In this document: piece after piece, positions 18,001 through 27,515 of the stretch
Position numbering within the stretch: position 1 is the stretch's first letter
Layout of the letters: every line of letters begins with the position of its first letter
Assembly (NCBI GenBank): GCA_020726105.1
Contig: DYTF01000006.1
Coordinates: 1-39,680 of the forward strand
Length of the DNA: 39,680 bases
Source of the DNA: Sulfurovum sp.
GTDB taxonomy: Bacteria > Campylobacterota > Campylobacteria > Campylobacterales > Sulfurovaceae
Direction of reading: 5' to 3'
Made by a program: the position numbers and the translations under genes
The notes under the pieces: generated by a model
Told to the model about the DNA's origin: nothing
Databases searched by the model: none
Seen by the model: the letters and a program-made list of their open reading frames with translations, nothing else

Positions 18001-18795
18001 ATGCGTTTATTTTTTTTCTTTATTTTTTCTTTTTCAGTACTTTTTGCTACACCACTGACTTTGAGTGACAAGCAAGCAGCGTTTATAGCACAAAAGGTAT
18101 GGCAAAATGAAGGCGCAGGGCTGGACAAGTATCTGGTGCACTGGAACGAAGGTGAAGACTTTGCATCGGTGGGCATCGGGCATTTTATTTGGTTTCCGAA
18201 GGGACATACGGAACGATTTAGGGAGGTGTTTCCTTTGGTGTTGGCATTTATGGAGGAAAAGTCTATTGAGATGCCCCGATGGCTCAACGCTCAAACACCG
18301 TTTCCTTGGCACACCAAAGTGGAATTTTTTGCTGCTAAAAATGCACAAAACAAGCAATATAGGGAGTTATTTGCATTTTTAAAGCGTACTATGTCCACTC
18401 AAGCTGCTTATATGGCAAAACGCCTTAATGATGCCTTGCCACAAATGCTCAGCACTCTTAAAGATATACAACAAAAAGAACTGATTGAAAAGCGTTTTTA
18501 TGAAGTGATGCACCATGCGAATGGCACCATCAGCGAACAAGGTGTGTATGTACTTTTGGACTATACTAACTTCAAGGGCGAGGGTACACTCAAGAGTGAA
18601 CGCTACAAGGGGCAAGGGTGGGGTTTGTTGCAAGTGCTTGAACACATGAACCCGCAAGAACCAAACAAACAAAAAGCTTTTGCGCTCTCAGCCAAAGCGA
18701 TGTTAAGCAGACGCATCAAAAACTCCCCACCTGCTAGAGGTGAAGAGCGTTGGCGCGCAGGGTGGAACAAGCGGCTAGAGACCTATTGGAAATAA
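18001..18795 (+). CDS. Conserved secreted protein with WxxGExFxSxGIGHFIWFP-type signature (possible lysozyme-like)
   Basis: Signal peptide MRLFFFFIFSFSVLFA; KVWQNEGAGLDKYLVHWNEGEDFASVGIGHFIWFPKG. Lysozyme link is only motif resemblance. Confidence 0.7.
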   Translation: MRLFFFFIFSFSVLFATPLTLSDKQAAFIAQKVWQNEGAGLDKYLVHWNEGEDFASVGIGHFIWFPKGHTERFREVFPLVLAFMEEKSIEMPRWLNAQTPFPWHTKVEFFAAKNAQNKQYRELFAFLKRTMSTQAAYMAKRLNDALPQMLSTLKDIQQKELIEKRFYEVMHHANGTISEQGVYVLLDYTNFKGEGTLKSERYKGQGWGLLQVLEHMNPQEPNKQKAFALSAKAMLSRRIKNSPPARGEERWRAGWNKRLETYWK

Positions 18796-19004
18796 GCTAC
18801 TCTAAAGATTAAAATCTTCTGTTTTGAAGTGATGCAGTTTTTTTCATGATTGTTTCGAGTGTCTCATCTTTAGCTTGAGGAAAAAAAGCAGTAGGTACAT
18901 CATTACTAATGATGAGATGATGCTGTTCATTGTTTTTACAAAAAAGATCAATAAGATTCGTATCATCTGTGCAAGACTTATGAATAAAAAAGAGAGGATA
19001 GCTT

Positions 19005-19205
19005 ATGAAAACCATTCCTAAATTTACGACAGTAGAAGAAGAACAAACATTTTGGGAGAGCCATGACAGTACTGAGTTTCTGGATTGGGAAAAAGCAAAA
19101 AAAGTCAAACTTCCAAACCTAAATAAGAGTACAAAAACCATCTCGTTAAGGCTACTTGATCAGTCACTCATCAAGATGTTTTTGCAAAAAGAGTTAGGTT
19201 CTTAA
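19005..19205 (+). CDS. Short CopG/BrnA-like antitoxin, possibly internally deleted
   Basis: MKTIPKFTTVEEEQTFWESHDSTEFLDWEKAKKVKLPNLNKSTKTISLRL...LDQSLIKMFLQKEL resembles CopG-type antitoxins, but the segment between SLRL and QSLIK appears too short. Confidence 0.65.
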   Translation: MKTIPKFTTVEEEQTFWESHDSTEFLDWEKAKKVKLPNLNKSTKTISLRLLDQSLIKMFLQKELGS

Positions 19206-19225
19206 CCAAGATAGGTGACTTTTAG

Positions 19226-20860
19226 TTAAAAAAGTGCAGACACTATCTCTTGCGCTTCATCTTGTATCTGATTTAGATGTGCTTCGTCGATGAAGCTTTC
19301 GGCGTAGATTTTGTAGATGGGTTCTGTGCCTGAGGGGCGTAGGGCGAACCATCCGTTTTTGGCTACGACTTTGAGTCCACCTATGGCTGCACCATTGCCT
19401 GAGGCATGGGTTAAGATGGCTTCTATGGTTTCACCTGCAAGTGTGGTTGCTTTGATGTCAAGGGCGTTAAGGTTTTTTAGTTTTTTAGCCTGTTCGAGCG
19501 TGGCAGGTGCATCGATGCGTGCATAAATAGGCGCACCAAATTTTTGGGTAAGCTCTAGGTAGTGCACCCCTGGGTCACGGCCTGTGGTTGCGAGTATCTC
19601 AGCAGACAAGAGAGTCATGATGATGCCGTCTTTGTCAGTACTCCACACGCTTCCGTCTTTACGCAAGAAACTAGCACCTGCACTCTCTTCCCCCCCAAAA
19701 AAGACAGTACCGTTGGTCAGCCCCTCAACAAACCACTTAAACCCAACAGGCACTTCGATGACTTTTTTGCCCAGTGCATCTGCCACACGGTCTATCATCG
19801 AGCTGCTTACTAAAGTTTTGCCTATGCCAAGATTAGATTTCCAAAGTGGGCGGTTTTGGGCTAGGTAATTGATAGCAACACTGAGATAATGGTTGGGGTT
19901 CATGAGTCCTACACTTTTGGTGACGATGCCGTGACGGTCAAAGTCGGTGTCGTTTCCAAAAGCGATGTCGTACTTCTCTTTCATTGCCACCAGTCCTGCC
20001 ATAGCGTAGGAAGAGGAGCAGTCCATACGAATTTTGCCGTCTTTGTCACAGTGCATGAACGAAAAAGTGGAGTCAAGCGTATCGTTGAAAACCTCCATGT
20101 TGAGACCATATCGTTCTTTGATGGCAGAGTAGTACGCCATCCCAGAGCCACCCATCGCATCAGCACCGATGAAGATGCCCGACTTTGCAATGGCTTCCAT
20201 GTCGATGACATTTTGCAAATCATCGACATAAGGGGTAACATAGTCATACTCTACAAAATACGCTGAAGCAAATGCCTCATCTAGCGTGATTTTTTTGACC
20301 TCTTGGAGTCCATTTTCCATCAGTGCATTGGCGCGTTTTTCTGTCCAGTCTGTGACATCAGTATCAGCAGGCCCACCATGTGGCGGGTTGTACTTGAAGC
20401 CTCCATCTGAGGGAGGGTTGTGTGAAGGGGTGATGACGATGCCGTCACAGAGCACATCGGAGTTTTTATTGTGTGTCAAAATGGCATGGGAGATGACGGG
20501 CGTAGGGGTGTAAGCTAAATCTTTGGCGATGTACACGCTCACCCCATTGGCGCAGAGTACTTGCAAAGCAGAGAGCTGTGCAGGATACGAAAGCGCATGG
20601 GTATCCATCCCCATAAATAAAATCCCCGTGATGCCAGCTTCTCTTCGGTAATCGCAGACGGCTTGTGTGACGGCTAGTATGTGGTTTTCGTTAAAACTAC
20701 CTAAAAGCGAAGAGCCACGGTGACCTGAAGTACCAAACGCGATGCGCTGTGTTGGGTTTTTGGTGTCGGGTATTTTGGTGTAGTATTCACTGATGAGCCT
20801 TGGAATATTAACAAGGATTGATTTGGGTGCCAGCTTGCCTGCATCGGGATGAAGAGCCAT
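19226..20860 (-). CDS. pgm: Phosphoglucomutase (alpha-D-glucose phosphate-specific)
   Basis: [101 protein letters not shown]. Confidence 0.96.
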   Translation of the reverse strand: MALHPDAGKLAPKSILVNIPRLISEYYTKIPDTKNPTQRIAFGTSGHRGSSLLGSFNENHILAVTQAVCDYRREAGITGILFMGMDTHALSYPAQLSALQVLCANGVSVYIAKDLAYTPTPVISHAILTHNKNSDVLCDGIVITPSHNPPSDGGFKYNPPHGGPADTDVTDWTEKRANALMENGLQEVKKITLDEAFASAYFVEYDYVTPYVDDLQNVIDMEAIAKSGIFIGADAMGGSGMAYYSAIKERYGLNMEVFNDTLDSTFSFMHCDKDGKIRMDCSSSYAMAGLVAMKEKYDIAFGNDTDFDRHGIVTKSVGLMNPNHYLSVAINYLAQNRPLWKSNLGIGKTLVSSSMIDRVADALGKKVIEVPVGFKWFVEGLTNGTVFFGGEESAGASFLRKDGSVWSTDKDGIIMTLLSAEILATTGRDPGVHYLELTQKFGAPIYARIDAPATLEQAKKLKNLNALDIKATTLAGETIEAILTHASGNGAAIGGLKVVAKNGWFALRPSGTEPIYKIYAESFIDEAHLNQIQDEAQEIVSALF

Positions 20861-21084
20861 GATATGCCTTTTAAAGTGTAAGATGAGTGACAGTTTAGCG
20901 TTTCTATTTTATGATTATGCATAAAGAAGTGCCATAAAACTAAAATGATAGTCTTAATCTTTCAATACTTTTTACGCTAAAATACACGACTTTAAACAGG
21001 CAAGGGATGGTGCAATTATACATAGCACTCTTATTAAAAAAGGAAAATTTTGGAACAAAAAATAAACACCGTTGCGGGTATGGT

Positions 21085-22962
21085 ATGAATCTTAAAATTG
21101 CAAGCCATATAGACACAATAAGTAAATACGCAGGCGCTATGGCGGCGTTTTTGGTGGTGCTTCTTTCTTTGTTGGTGTTTTATGATGCCACTGCGCGTTA
21201 TCTGTTTGGTTCGGGGTCTATAGCGTTACAGGAGATAGAGTGGCATCTCTTTGATGCTGTTTTTTTGCTGGGTCTTAGTTATGCACTCAAACATGACAAA
21301 CATGTCAGGGTGGACATCTTTTTTGAGCACTATAGTAAAGAAACAAAAGCTGTTGTGCAGATACTCTCGATGCTGTTTTTGGTCATCCCTTTTTCTGCGG
21401 TGTTTTTGGCAGATGCTTGGGGTATGTTTTGGCAGAGTTATCTACAACAGGAGATCTCAAGCGACCCAGGCGGACTGACACACCGTTACATCATCAAGGG
21501 TGTGTTGGTATTGGCGTTTGTTCTGCTGGTGTTGCAGGCACTGAGTGAAGTGCTCAAAGCCTATCATAAACTGGAGAGTAAAAAGCGTTTCGTTAAAGCT
21601 TTAAGTGTTTCTGCGTTACTGGTAGGCAGTGTTTTTGTGGCTCACTATGGGGATGTGGCATTTTGGATAGAGCCGGTGTGGTTAATGTTTATCTTCTCTT
21701 TGGTGCTGCTCTTGGCAGGCTTTCAGGTGGCATTTGTGTTTGGTGCATCGGGACTTCTTTTTGCATTTATCTCTGATGAAGTAGGGCTGCACACTTTGGA
21801 GATGCTTCCCTACAGAACCTACGGCATCATGGAAAATGCCACTTTGATGGCAGTACCGCTTTTTGTCTTCATGGGGCTTGTGTTGGAGCGTTCAAAGATG
21901 GCGGAAGGTTTGCTGCTTTCCATGGGAAAACTCTTTGGTTCAGTGCGAGGAGGTTTGGCTATCTCTGTGGTGATTGTGGGCGCGATACTGGCTGCTAGTA
22001 CCGGCATTGTAGGTGCATCGGTGGTGATGATGAGCCTCATCGCACTTCCTTTGATGCTCAAACACAACTACAGTCCTGCTTTGGTTTCGGGGGTTATTAC
22101 CGCAAGCGGTACGCTGGGGCAGATCATACCGCCATCGGTGATACTCATCATCTTGGGTGATCAGATGCATCTTCCTGCGGGAGATTTGTTTCGTGCGGCG
22201 GTCGTACCAGGGTTACTTCTGGTAGTACTCTATATCGTCTATATCTTTTTTGCCGCACTGCTAAACAAAGAGCTTGCGCCTGCTATTGTGCTAGATGAGC
22301 CTTATATGCAGATACTTAAGACTGCCATCAAAGAGATTATCCCTGTGTCGTTACTCATAGCCGTGGTATTGGGTAGTATCTTTGCGGGCATTGCATCTCC
22401 GACTGAGTCTGCTGCTATCGGGGTCTTGGGGTCTGTGTTACTTGCTTTGGGTAAGGGAAGTTTTTCGTATGCGTTACTTCGCTATGCAGCCATAGAGACT
22501 GTGAAGCTCACCGCGATGATATTTATGATACTCATCGGTGCTACGGCTTTTTCTTTGGTGTTTAACGAACTGGGCGGACAAGAGATGGCGGTTGCGTTTT
22601 TTGCGCAAGACATGAACGACAAATGGATGTTTGTAGGGCTGGCTATGCTGGTCATTTTTATACTAGGATTTTTCATAGACTTCATTGAGATAGCGTTTAT
22701 TGTAGTGCCCATCTTAGTGCCCATCGTGGCATTGTTGGGGATTGACCCTCTATGGTTTGGCATACTCATCGCGATGAACCTGCAGGCTTCTTTTTTGACA
22801 CCACCTTTTGGGTTTGCGTTGTTTTATCTTAAAGGTGCAGCAGGTGACAAGGTGAGCACTGCAGCTATCTATAAAGGGGTTGTACCTTTTATACTTTTGC
22901 AGATTGTGGCATTGCTCATTGTGGTAGTGTTTCCTGAACTTATCTATCTGTTTGATAAGTGA
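21085..22962 (+). CDS. TRAP transporter fused DctQ-DctM permease
   Basis: N-terminal DctQ-like four-TM part (ATARYLFGSGSIALQEIEWHLFDAVFLLGLSYALKHDKHVRVD) followed by DctM (GIMENATLMAVPLFVFMGLVLERS, IIPPSVILIILGD, ASPTESAAIGVLG). Confidence 0.9.
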   Translation: MNLKIASHIDTISKYAGAMAAFLVVLLSLLVFYDATARYLFGSGSIALQEIEWHLFDAVFLLGLSYALKHDKHVRVDIFFEHYSKETKAVVQILSMLFLVIPFSAVFLADAWGMFWQSYLQQEISSDPGGLTHRYIIKGVLVLAFVLLVLQALSEVLKAYHKLESKKRFVKALSVSALLVGSVFVAHYGDVAFWIEPVWLMFIFSLVLLLAGFQVAFVFGASGLLFAFISDEVGLHTLEMLPYRTYGIMENATLMAVPLFVFMGLVLERSKMAEGLLLSMGKLFGSVRGGLAISVVIVGAILAASTGIVGASVVMMSLIALPLMLKHNYSPALVSGVITASGTLGQIIPPSVILIILGDQMHLPAGDLFRAAVVPGLLLVVLYIVYIFFAALLNKELAPAIVLDEPYMQILKTAIKEIIPVSLLIAVVLGSIFAGIASPTESAAIGVLGSVLLALGKGSFSYALLRYAAIETVKLTAMIFMILIGATAFSLVFNELGGQEMAVAFFAQDMNDKWMFVGLAMLVIFILGFFIDFIEIAFIVVPILVPIVALLGIDPLWFGILIAMNLQASFLTPPFGFALFYLKGAAGDKVSTAAIYKGVVPFILLQIVALLIVVVFPELIYLFDK

Positions 22963-22982
22963 TAGTTGGATGCAAGAGAGTC

Positions 22983-23681
22983 ATGACAAAATATAATAGC
23001 CTCAAAAGAATAGACGCACACCTCTCAAGTCTTGGTTACTGCTCACGAAGTGAAGCAAAGCGATTTTTGACTCACTTCGATGTGAGGGTAGATGGCGTGC
23101 GCGTTTTTGATGGAAGTAAAAAAGTACGACACGGTAGCTTAAGCGTGGATGGTGAAGCACTAGACCCAGAACAGTTGTTCATCCTGATGCATAAGCCCTC
23201 AGGCGTCATCTGCTCCCATGATGATGCAGGGGTACTCATTTATAGCCTACTACCCTTGCGCTATCAACGAAGAAACCCCAAAATCGCCACCATAGGAAGG
23301 CTCGATGCTGACACGACAGGCGTGATACTCCTCACCGACAACGGTACACTCAACCACCAACTTAGTAGCCCCAAAAGCGATATTAGTAAGGTGTATGAAG
23401 TCACACTTGTCCAAGCACTTAGAGGGGATGAAGCAGAGATTTTTGCTTCAGGTGAGTTAGTGTTGCGTGGTGAGAGCAAGGCTTTGCTGCCTGCAAACAT
23501 GCAAGTGCTTTGCACAACACAGGTGCGACTAGAGATAGATGAGGGCAGATACCATCAAGTAAAAAGAATGTTTGGCGCTGTAGGCAATAGGGTTGTAGCG
23601 TTGCATCGTGTGCGTTTTGGTGAGTATGATGTTGAGAATCTTGCACTTGGGGAGTATAGGGTTTTGGATTTTCCTGTATAA
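22983..23681 (+). CDS. rsuA: 16S rRNA pseudouridine synthase RsuA-like
   Basis: S4-like N-terminus RIDAHLSSLGYCSRSEAKRFL and IGRLDADTTGVILLTDNGTLNHQLSSPK. Confidence 0.9.
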   Translation: MTKYNSLKRIDAHLSSLGYCSRSEAKRFLTHFDVRVDGVRVFDGSKKVRHGSLSVDGEALDPEQLFILMHKPSGVICSHDDAGVLIYSLLPLRYQRRNPKIATIGRLDADTTGVILLTDNGTLNHQLSSPKSDISKVYEVTLVQALRGDEAEIFASGELVLRGESKALLPANMQVLCTTQVRLEIDEGRYHQVKRMFGAVGNRVVALHRVRFGEYDVENLALGEYRVLDFPV

Positions 23682-23688
23682 TACATAC

Positions 23689-23916
23689 ATGGAAAAACAG
23701 ATACACATTACTTTTACCCAAAGCACCATAGATAATCTTCAGACATACTCTGAAATACTAGGCAAAGACATAGACAGCATGTTACATGAAGCATTAGAAG
23801 CGTACTTTGAAGCGCAACACCAAAAGCTGATGCAAAAAAACCAACAAGATGATAGTGCTTTAACCAATCTGGACTTTGATGAGTTTTGGAGTGGCGTAGA
23901 TGTGGACGAGGTGTAG
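23689..23916 (+). CDS. Small ribbon-helix-helix-like hypothetical protein
   Basis: MEKQIHITFTQSTIDNLQTYSEILGKDIDSMLHEALEAYFEAQ: RHH-like N-terminus. Confidence 0.55.
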   Translation: MEKQIHITFTQSTIDNLQTYSEILGKDIDSMLHEALEAYFEAQHQKLMQKNQQDDSALTNLDFDEFWSGVDVDEV

Positions 23917-23919
23917 ACG

Positions 23920-24411
23920 ATGCAAAAGTGGCACATAAAAAGCATAGCTAAAGAGATACTCATCATGGCGCTGCTTGTTTTTGTGTTGAGTAATGTCATA
24001 AGCTACATTCGCAAACCAACACTTGACTCAGCACAACTCCCACCCTTAGAAGTAAATCTCATAGACGGCAGTGAATTTAAAGTATCAACAGGTAAACCCT
24101 TACTCATCCATTTTTGGGCAACATGGTGTCCCACCTGCAAGCTTGAAGCAGCCAATATAGAGCGGGTATCTAAGAGTTATGAGGTGCTTACCGTAGTGGT
24201 AAACTCAGGCTCAGATGGTGACATCCAAACATATATGAAGGAAAACAAACTCACTTTTAGAGTCCTAAACGATGCAAAAGGCATCTGGGCAAAAAAGTTT
24301 AAAGTACAAGCCTATCCTACAAGCTTTATCTATGATGCAAATGCAACTCTCAAGTTTACAGAAGTGGGCTATACCTCCACAGTAGGACTGATGGGTCGCT
24401 TAGCATTATAA
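23920..24411 (+). CDS. Membrane-anchored TlpA-like protein disulfide oxidoreductase
   Basis: N-terminal TM plus thioredoxin fold with HFWATWCPTCKLEAANIERVSK and cis-Pro YPTSFIYD. Confidence 0.88.
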   Translation: MQKWHIKSIAKEILIMALLVFVLSNVISYIRKPTLDSAQLPPLEVNLIDGSEFKVSTGKPLLIHFWATWCPTCKLEAANIERVSKSYEVLTVVVNSGSDGDIQTYMKENKLTFRVLNDAKGIWAKKFKVQAYPTSFIYDANATLKFTEVGYTSTVGLMGRLAL

Positions 24412-24485
24412 GGTGTGTGTGGGCAAGTCTGTGTGCAACATTTGTGCTATAATCCTGCCATGTTTTGTGTATCTAAGGAGTGGAG

Positions 24486-25223
24486 ATGGATTTTATACTG
24501 ATTGGTGTTGGTGTTGTTGTAGGGGTTTTTTCTGGTTTTTTTGGCATAGGTGGCGGGACGGTGTCTGTGCCTATCTTGCTTTATCTAGGGTTTGACATCA
24601 AACAAGCCATCGGCATCTCAGTGTTTCAGATGCTTGTGAGTTCTTATGTGGGGTATCTTATCCACCGTAAACACCAAACTTACGCCACAAGTGACATGAA
24701 ATACTTCGGTTATGGTGGCATCGCGGGTGCTGTTTTGGGGGCGTATTTGGTTAAGATACTCGATGCTACGCTTTTGGCTTGGTTCTTTTTGTCCTTGGTG
24801 CTTTTTACGCTCATCAAACTTTTTTTAGCCAGTCCCATACCGACAAAAGAAGAAATCATTAACCATCCCATCTATACTTCCATAGGAGCTGGTATCGGTG
24901 TATTTTCAGGGTTACTCGGTGTTGGTGGGTCTATTTTGATGACACCTATATTGGTTAGTTTTTTAGGATTTCCGCTTAAAAAAGCTTCAGCGGTAGGGTT
25001 GTATTTCGTGATGTTTAGCTCCATCGCTTCTTTTGTAACACTTTCGTATTTGGGTTTGATGGACTTCAAATCTGGTGCACTGATGGCGGTAGGTTCTGTA
25101 GGAGGCATTCTTGTAGGGATTTGGCTGATGAATAAAATTAAAATCACCCACTATAAACAGATGCTAGTCATATTTTATGTCATCATTTTTGTAGCGACTG
25201 CAAAGAAGCTAATCATCGGATAA
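24486..25223 (+). CDS. TauE/SafE-family (sulfite exporter-type) permease
   Basis: VGVFSGFFGIGGGTVSVPILLYLGF ... IGVFSGLLGVGGSILMTPIL repeated motif of TauE/SafE. Confidence 0.92.
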   Translation: MDFILIGVGVVVGVFSGFFGIGGGTVSVPILLYLGFDIKQAIGISVFQMLVSSYVGYLIHRKHQTYATSDMKYFGYGGIAGAVLGAYLVKILDATLLAWFFLSLVLFTLIKLFLASPIPTKEEIINHPIYTSIGAGIGVFSGLLGVGGSILMTPILVSFLGFPLKKASAVGLYFVMFSSIASFVTLSYLGLMDFKSGALMAVGSVGGILVGIWLMNKIKITHYKQMLVIFYVIIFVATAKKLIIG

Positions 25224-25293
25224 AGTAACTGTGGTCATACCAAGCGACAGCAAAACACTATGAATAAACTGCAAATCATTGCATAATGGGACT

Positions 25294-25398
25294 ATGAAAC
25301 AGACATTAGTATTTGAAACCCCATTGGCATGTAGCGTTGAGAGACTCTTTGGGTTTCCTGCAGATACCAACAATCGAGTATTTTTTTATCTAATGTAG
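25294..25398 (+). pseudogene. Truncated SRPBCC-like gene remnant
   Basis: MKQTLVFETPLACSVERLFGFPADTNNRVFFYLM* resembles the N-terminus of SRPBCC ligand-binding-type proteins (FETPLxxSVERLFxFHxDTNN), then stops after 34 aa. Confidence 0.5.
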
Positions 25399-25492
25399 GG
25401 GTTCGGGAGAGTATCCAAAAGTAAGAGAGATCGGACTCACTTACCATGGTATAGGTTTTATGTCACTTTATGTCCGCTCATATACTTACTAT

Positions 25493-27040
25493 TTATTTTC
25501 TAAATACCAAACGCAATAAACCCATACCAAAGAGTACGAGTGCCACAGGCTCATAGGTGCGGTCAAGCACAAGTACAAACAATGCACTAAAGAGTAAAAC
25601 CATGCCCGTGATGATGGGCGAGAGTGTCTCTTGCAGGGATTTTTTAAGCACATCAAGCTGAGGTTTGGAGAGTTCTACGCTGAGATTCTCTTCGCTGATG
25701 CGGTAGAGTGCGGTTTTAAATGCACGCAAATCCATAGGAAGGCTTTTAAACTCTGCTTTGATGCTCTCCACAATGCTTTTATCTGCACCCAGTGCCCTTG
25801 GGATGTTTTGTTGTAGGATGGGCAGGATGTCTTTGATGCCGTTAAAGTTTTCGATGTAAGTTATGCCCAATCCTTCAATAATGGCACTGACTCTTAAAAT
25901 GTAAATCGCCTCTTGAGGGAGTTTAAACGGCAGGTTTTTGGTCTGCTCTAATACTTCAAAAGCCAGCTCTTGCATACTCGAACTGTCTAGTGCATCATTT
26001 TCAAAGATGTCAAACATCCGTTCCGTAAACTCTGCTAACTCGCCGAGCGGTGCATCGTAGGCGACTGTTCCCATGCGTTTGGATGCGCTAACATAACGCT
26101 CATAGTCTCGTTCATTGGCAGCTTTGAGCATCTCGATGATGGCGATGCGCGTTTCATTAGGTACGCGTTTGACCATACCAAAATCAAGCAATATAAGCTC
26201 TCCTTCCTTGGAGACAAGAAGGTTTCCAGGGTGTGGGTCGGCGTGAAAAAACCCTTTGACAAGCATCTGTTCAGTGTAAAAGCGCACCAAGGTCTCGATG
26301 AGCGGTTTGATGTCGATATGGGCTGCTTCGATGGCTGCTTTGTCATCAAAGCGAAAGCCTTCTTCATAACTCATCACCAGCGCATCATCGCAGCAAAGTG
26401 TCTCATAGACAAGTGGAAAACGGACATTTTGGTCTGCATACATCTGCGAAAACTTGATGAGATTTGCGCGTTCTTGGTTGAGGCTGACCTCTTTTTGTAT
26501 CATGGAGCCAAACTCAGCGATAACCGCTTCTATGGAGTGTTTGGTGTAGTGAGAAAAAAGTGGACGAAAGAGTGCATTAAAAGCGGTGAGGATGCGTATA
26601 TCGGCTTTGACCTGTTTTTGTATGCCTTTGCGTCTGAGTTTGACGGCTACTTTTGTGTGCTCATCCAGCCATGCTTCATGTACCTGTCCGATGGAAGCTG
26701 AAGCGATGGGCCGTGTTTCAAACCGATAAAAAGGGTTTGTCTCAAAAGCCCTGTCGAAAATCTCTTGCATCTCTTTTTGCTTCATCGCAGGCAGTTCATC
26801 ATGCAGAGTTTTAAGTACATGGAGGTACTCAGGCGGGAAAAAGTCATTGCGCGTTGCGAGCACTTGGGCTAGTTTGATGAATGTGGCTCCCAAACGCGAA
26901 ATAGTTTGAACCAGTTTGGGAGCACTCAAAGGTGAAAACAGTAAAAACCGTTCACGCTTCCTGATGAGCATATACAGTGTGAGTAATACCTTGAAAACAT
27001 ACCAAACCCGAAGCGGAGAATAAAAAGCGATAGTCCTCAC
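25493..27040 (-). CDS. ABC1/UbiB (AarF)-family atypical kinase
   Basis: LGATFIKLAQVLATRNDFFPPEYLHVLKTLHDELPAM...PIASASIGQVHEAWL...HADPHPGNLLVSKEGELILLDFGMV; C-terminal TM helices. Confidence 0.93.
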   Translation of the reverse strand: MRTIAFYSPLRVWYVFKVLLTLYMLIRKRERFLLFSPLSAPKLVQTISRLGATFIKLAQVLATRNDFFPPEYLHVLKTLHDELPAMKQKEMQEIFDRAFETNPFYRFETRPIASASIGQVHEAWLDEHTKVAVKLRRKGIQKQVKADIRILTAFNALFRPLFSHYTKHSIEAVIAEFGSMIQKEVSLNQERANLIKFSQMYADQNVRFPLVYETLCCDDALVMSYEEGFRFDDKAAIEAAHIDIKPLIETLVRFYTEQMLVKGFFHADPHPGNLLVSKEGELILLDFGMVKRVPNETRIAIIEMLKAANERDYERYVSASKRMGTVAYDAPLGELAEFTERMFDIFENDALDSSSMQELAFEVLEQTKNLPFKLPQEAIYILRVSAIIEGLGITYIENFNGIKDILPILQQNIPRALGADKSIVESIKAEFKSLPMDLRAFKTALYRISEENLSVELSKPQLDVLKKSLQETLSPIITGMVLLFSALFVLVLDRTYEPVALVLFGMGLLRLVFRK

Positions 27041-27297
27041 TTGTCTTCTTTGAGTGCCTCGATGTCTGCTTTGGTCGCGAGTCCCAGCTCATTTATGGCT
27101 TCTTTGAGTGCCTCTTTGATGTGCTGTTTGAGTTTATCTTCCTCTTCTTGTCCGCGCGTTTTGAGTTTCTCAAGTAATGCTTGCGCATCCTCTTTGCCGA
27201 GTTTCCCGTGTTCTTGGAGTTTGTTTATCTCTTTATCCACACGCTCTTTAAGCAGCAACGCAGCACCTAGCCCTGTTGTTAAAAATTCTTGTATCAT
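27037..27297 (-). CDS. Phasin/PhaF-like coiled-coil protein
   Basis: MIQEFLTTGLGAALLLKERVDKEINKLQEHGKLGKEDAQALLEKLKTRGQEEEDKLK; overlaps the kinase start by 4 nt. Confidence 0.7.
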   Translation of the reverse strand: MIQEFLTTGLGAALLLKERVDKEINKLQEHGKLGKEDAQALLEKLKTRGQEEEDKLKQHIKEALKEAINELGLATKADIEALKEDK

Positions 27298-27453
27298 GCT
27301 GTACTCCTTTTTATGCATTATATACTATTTTGTGTGGTTTTGGTAGGCTTGATTTGACTGTTGAGTGTGACGGGTTTACTGAAGTCTTGGTTTGTGTTTG
27401 GATTGAACAATATGTTGAGTGTTTGAACAAGAAACGGGGCATTGATAATGCAC

Positions 27454-27482
27454 TTGACAAAGAGTTTTATTTGTCGTATAAT
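27454..27482 (+). promoter_or_regulatory. Consensus sigma70 promoter of the antitoxin/PIN operon
   Basis: TTGACA (27454-27459), 17-nt spacer, TATAAT (27477-27482). Confidence 0.85.
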
Positions 27483-27504
27483 AAATAAAAAAATATACGA
27501 CAAA
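27470..27504. promoter_or_regulatory. Inverted-repeat operator candidate overlapping the -10 element
   Basis: TTTGTCGTATA-(13 nt)-TATACGACAAA, perfect 11-bp arms, just upstream of the antitoxin RBS. Confidence 0.8.
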
Positions 27505-27515
27505 AGGAGTAGCCT

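Noticed and set aside
19684-19698. Poly-G/poly-T tract (about G7 after T6 on the coding strand) in pgm as a phase-variable repeat
   Set aside because: It encodes the conserved FFGGEES active-site motif and is too short to support a phase-variation claim.
19889-20266. 125-aa plus-strand ORF
   Set aside because: Antisense to pgm, no plausible RBS or domain.
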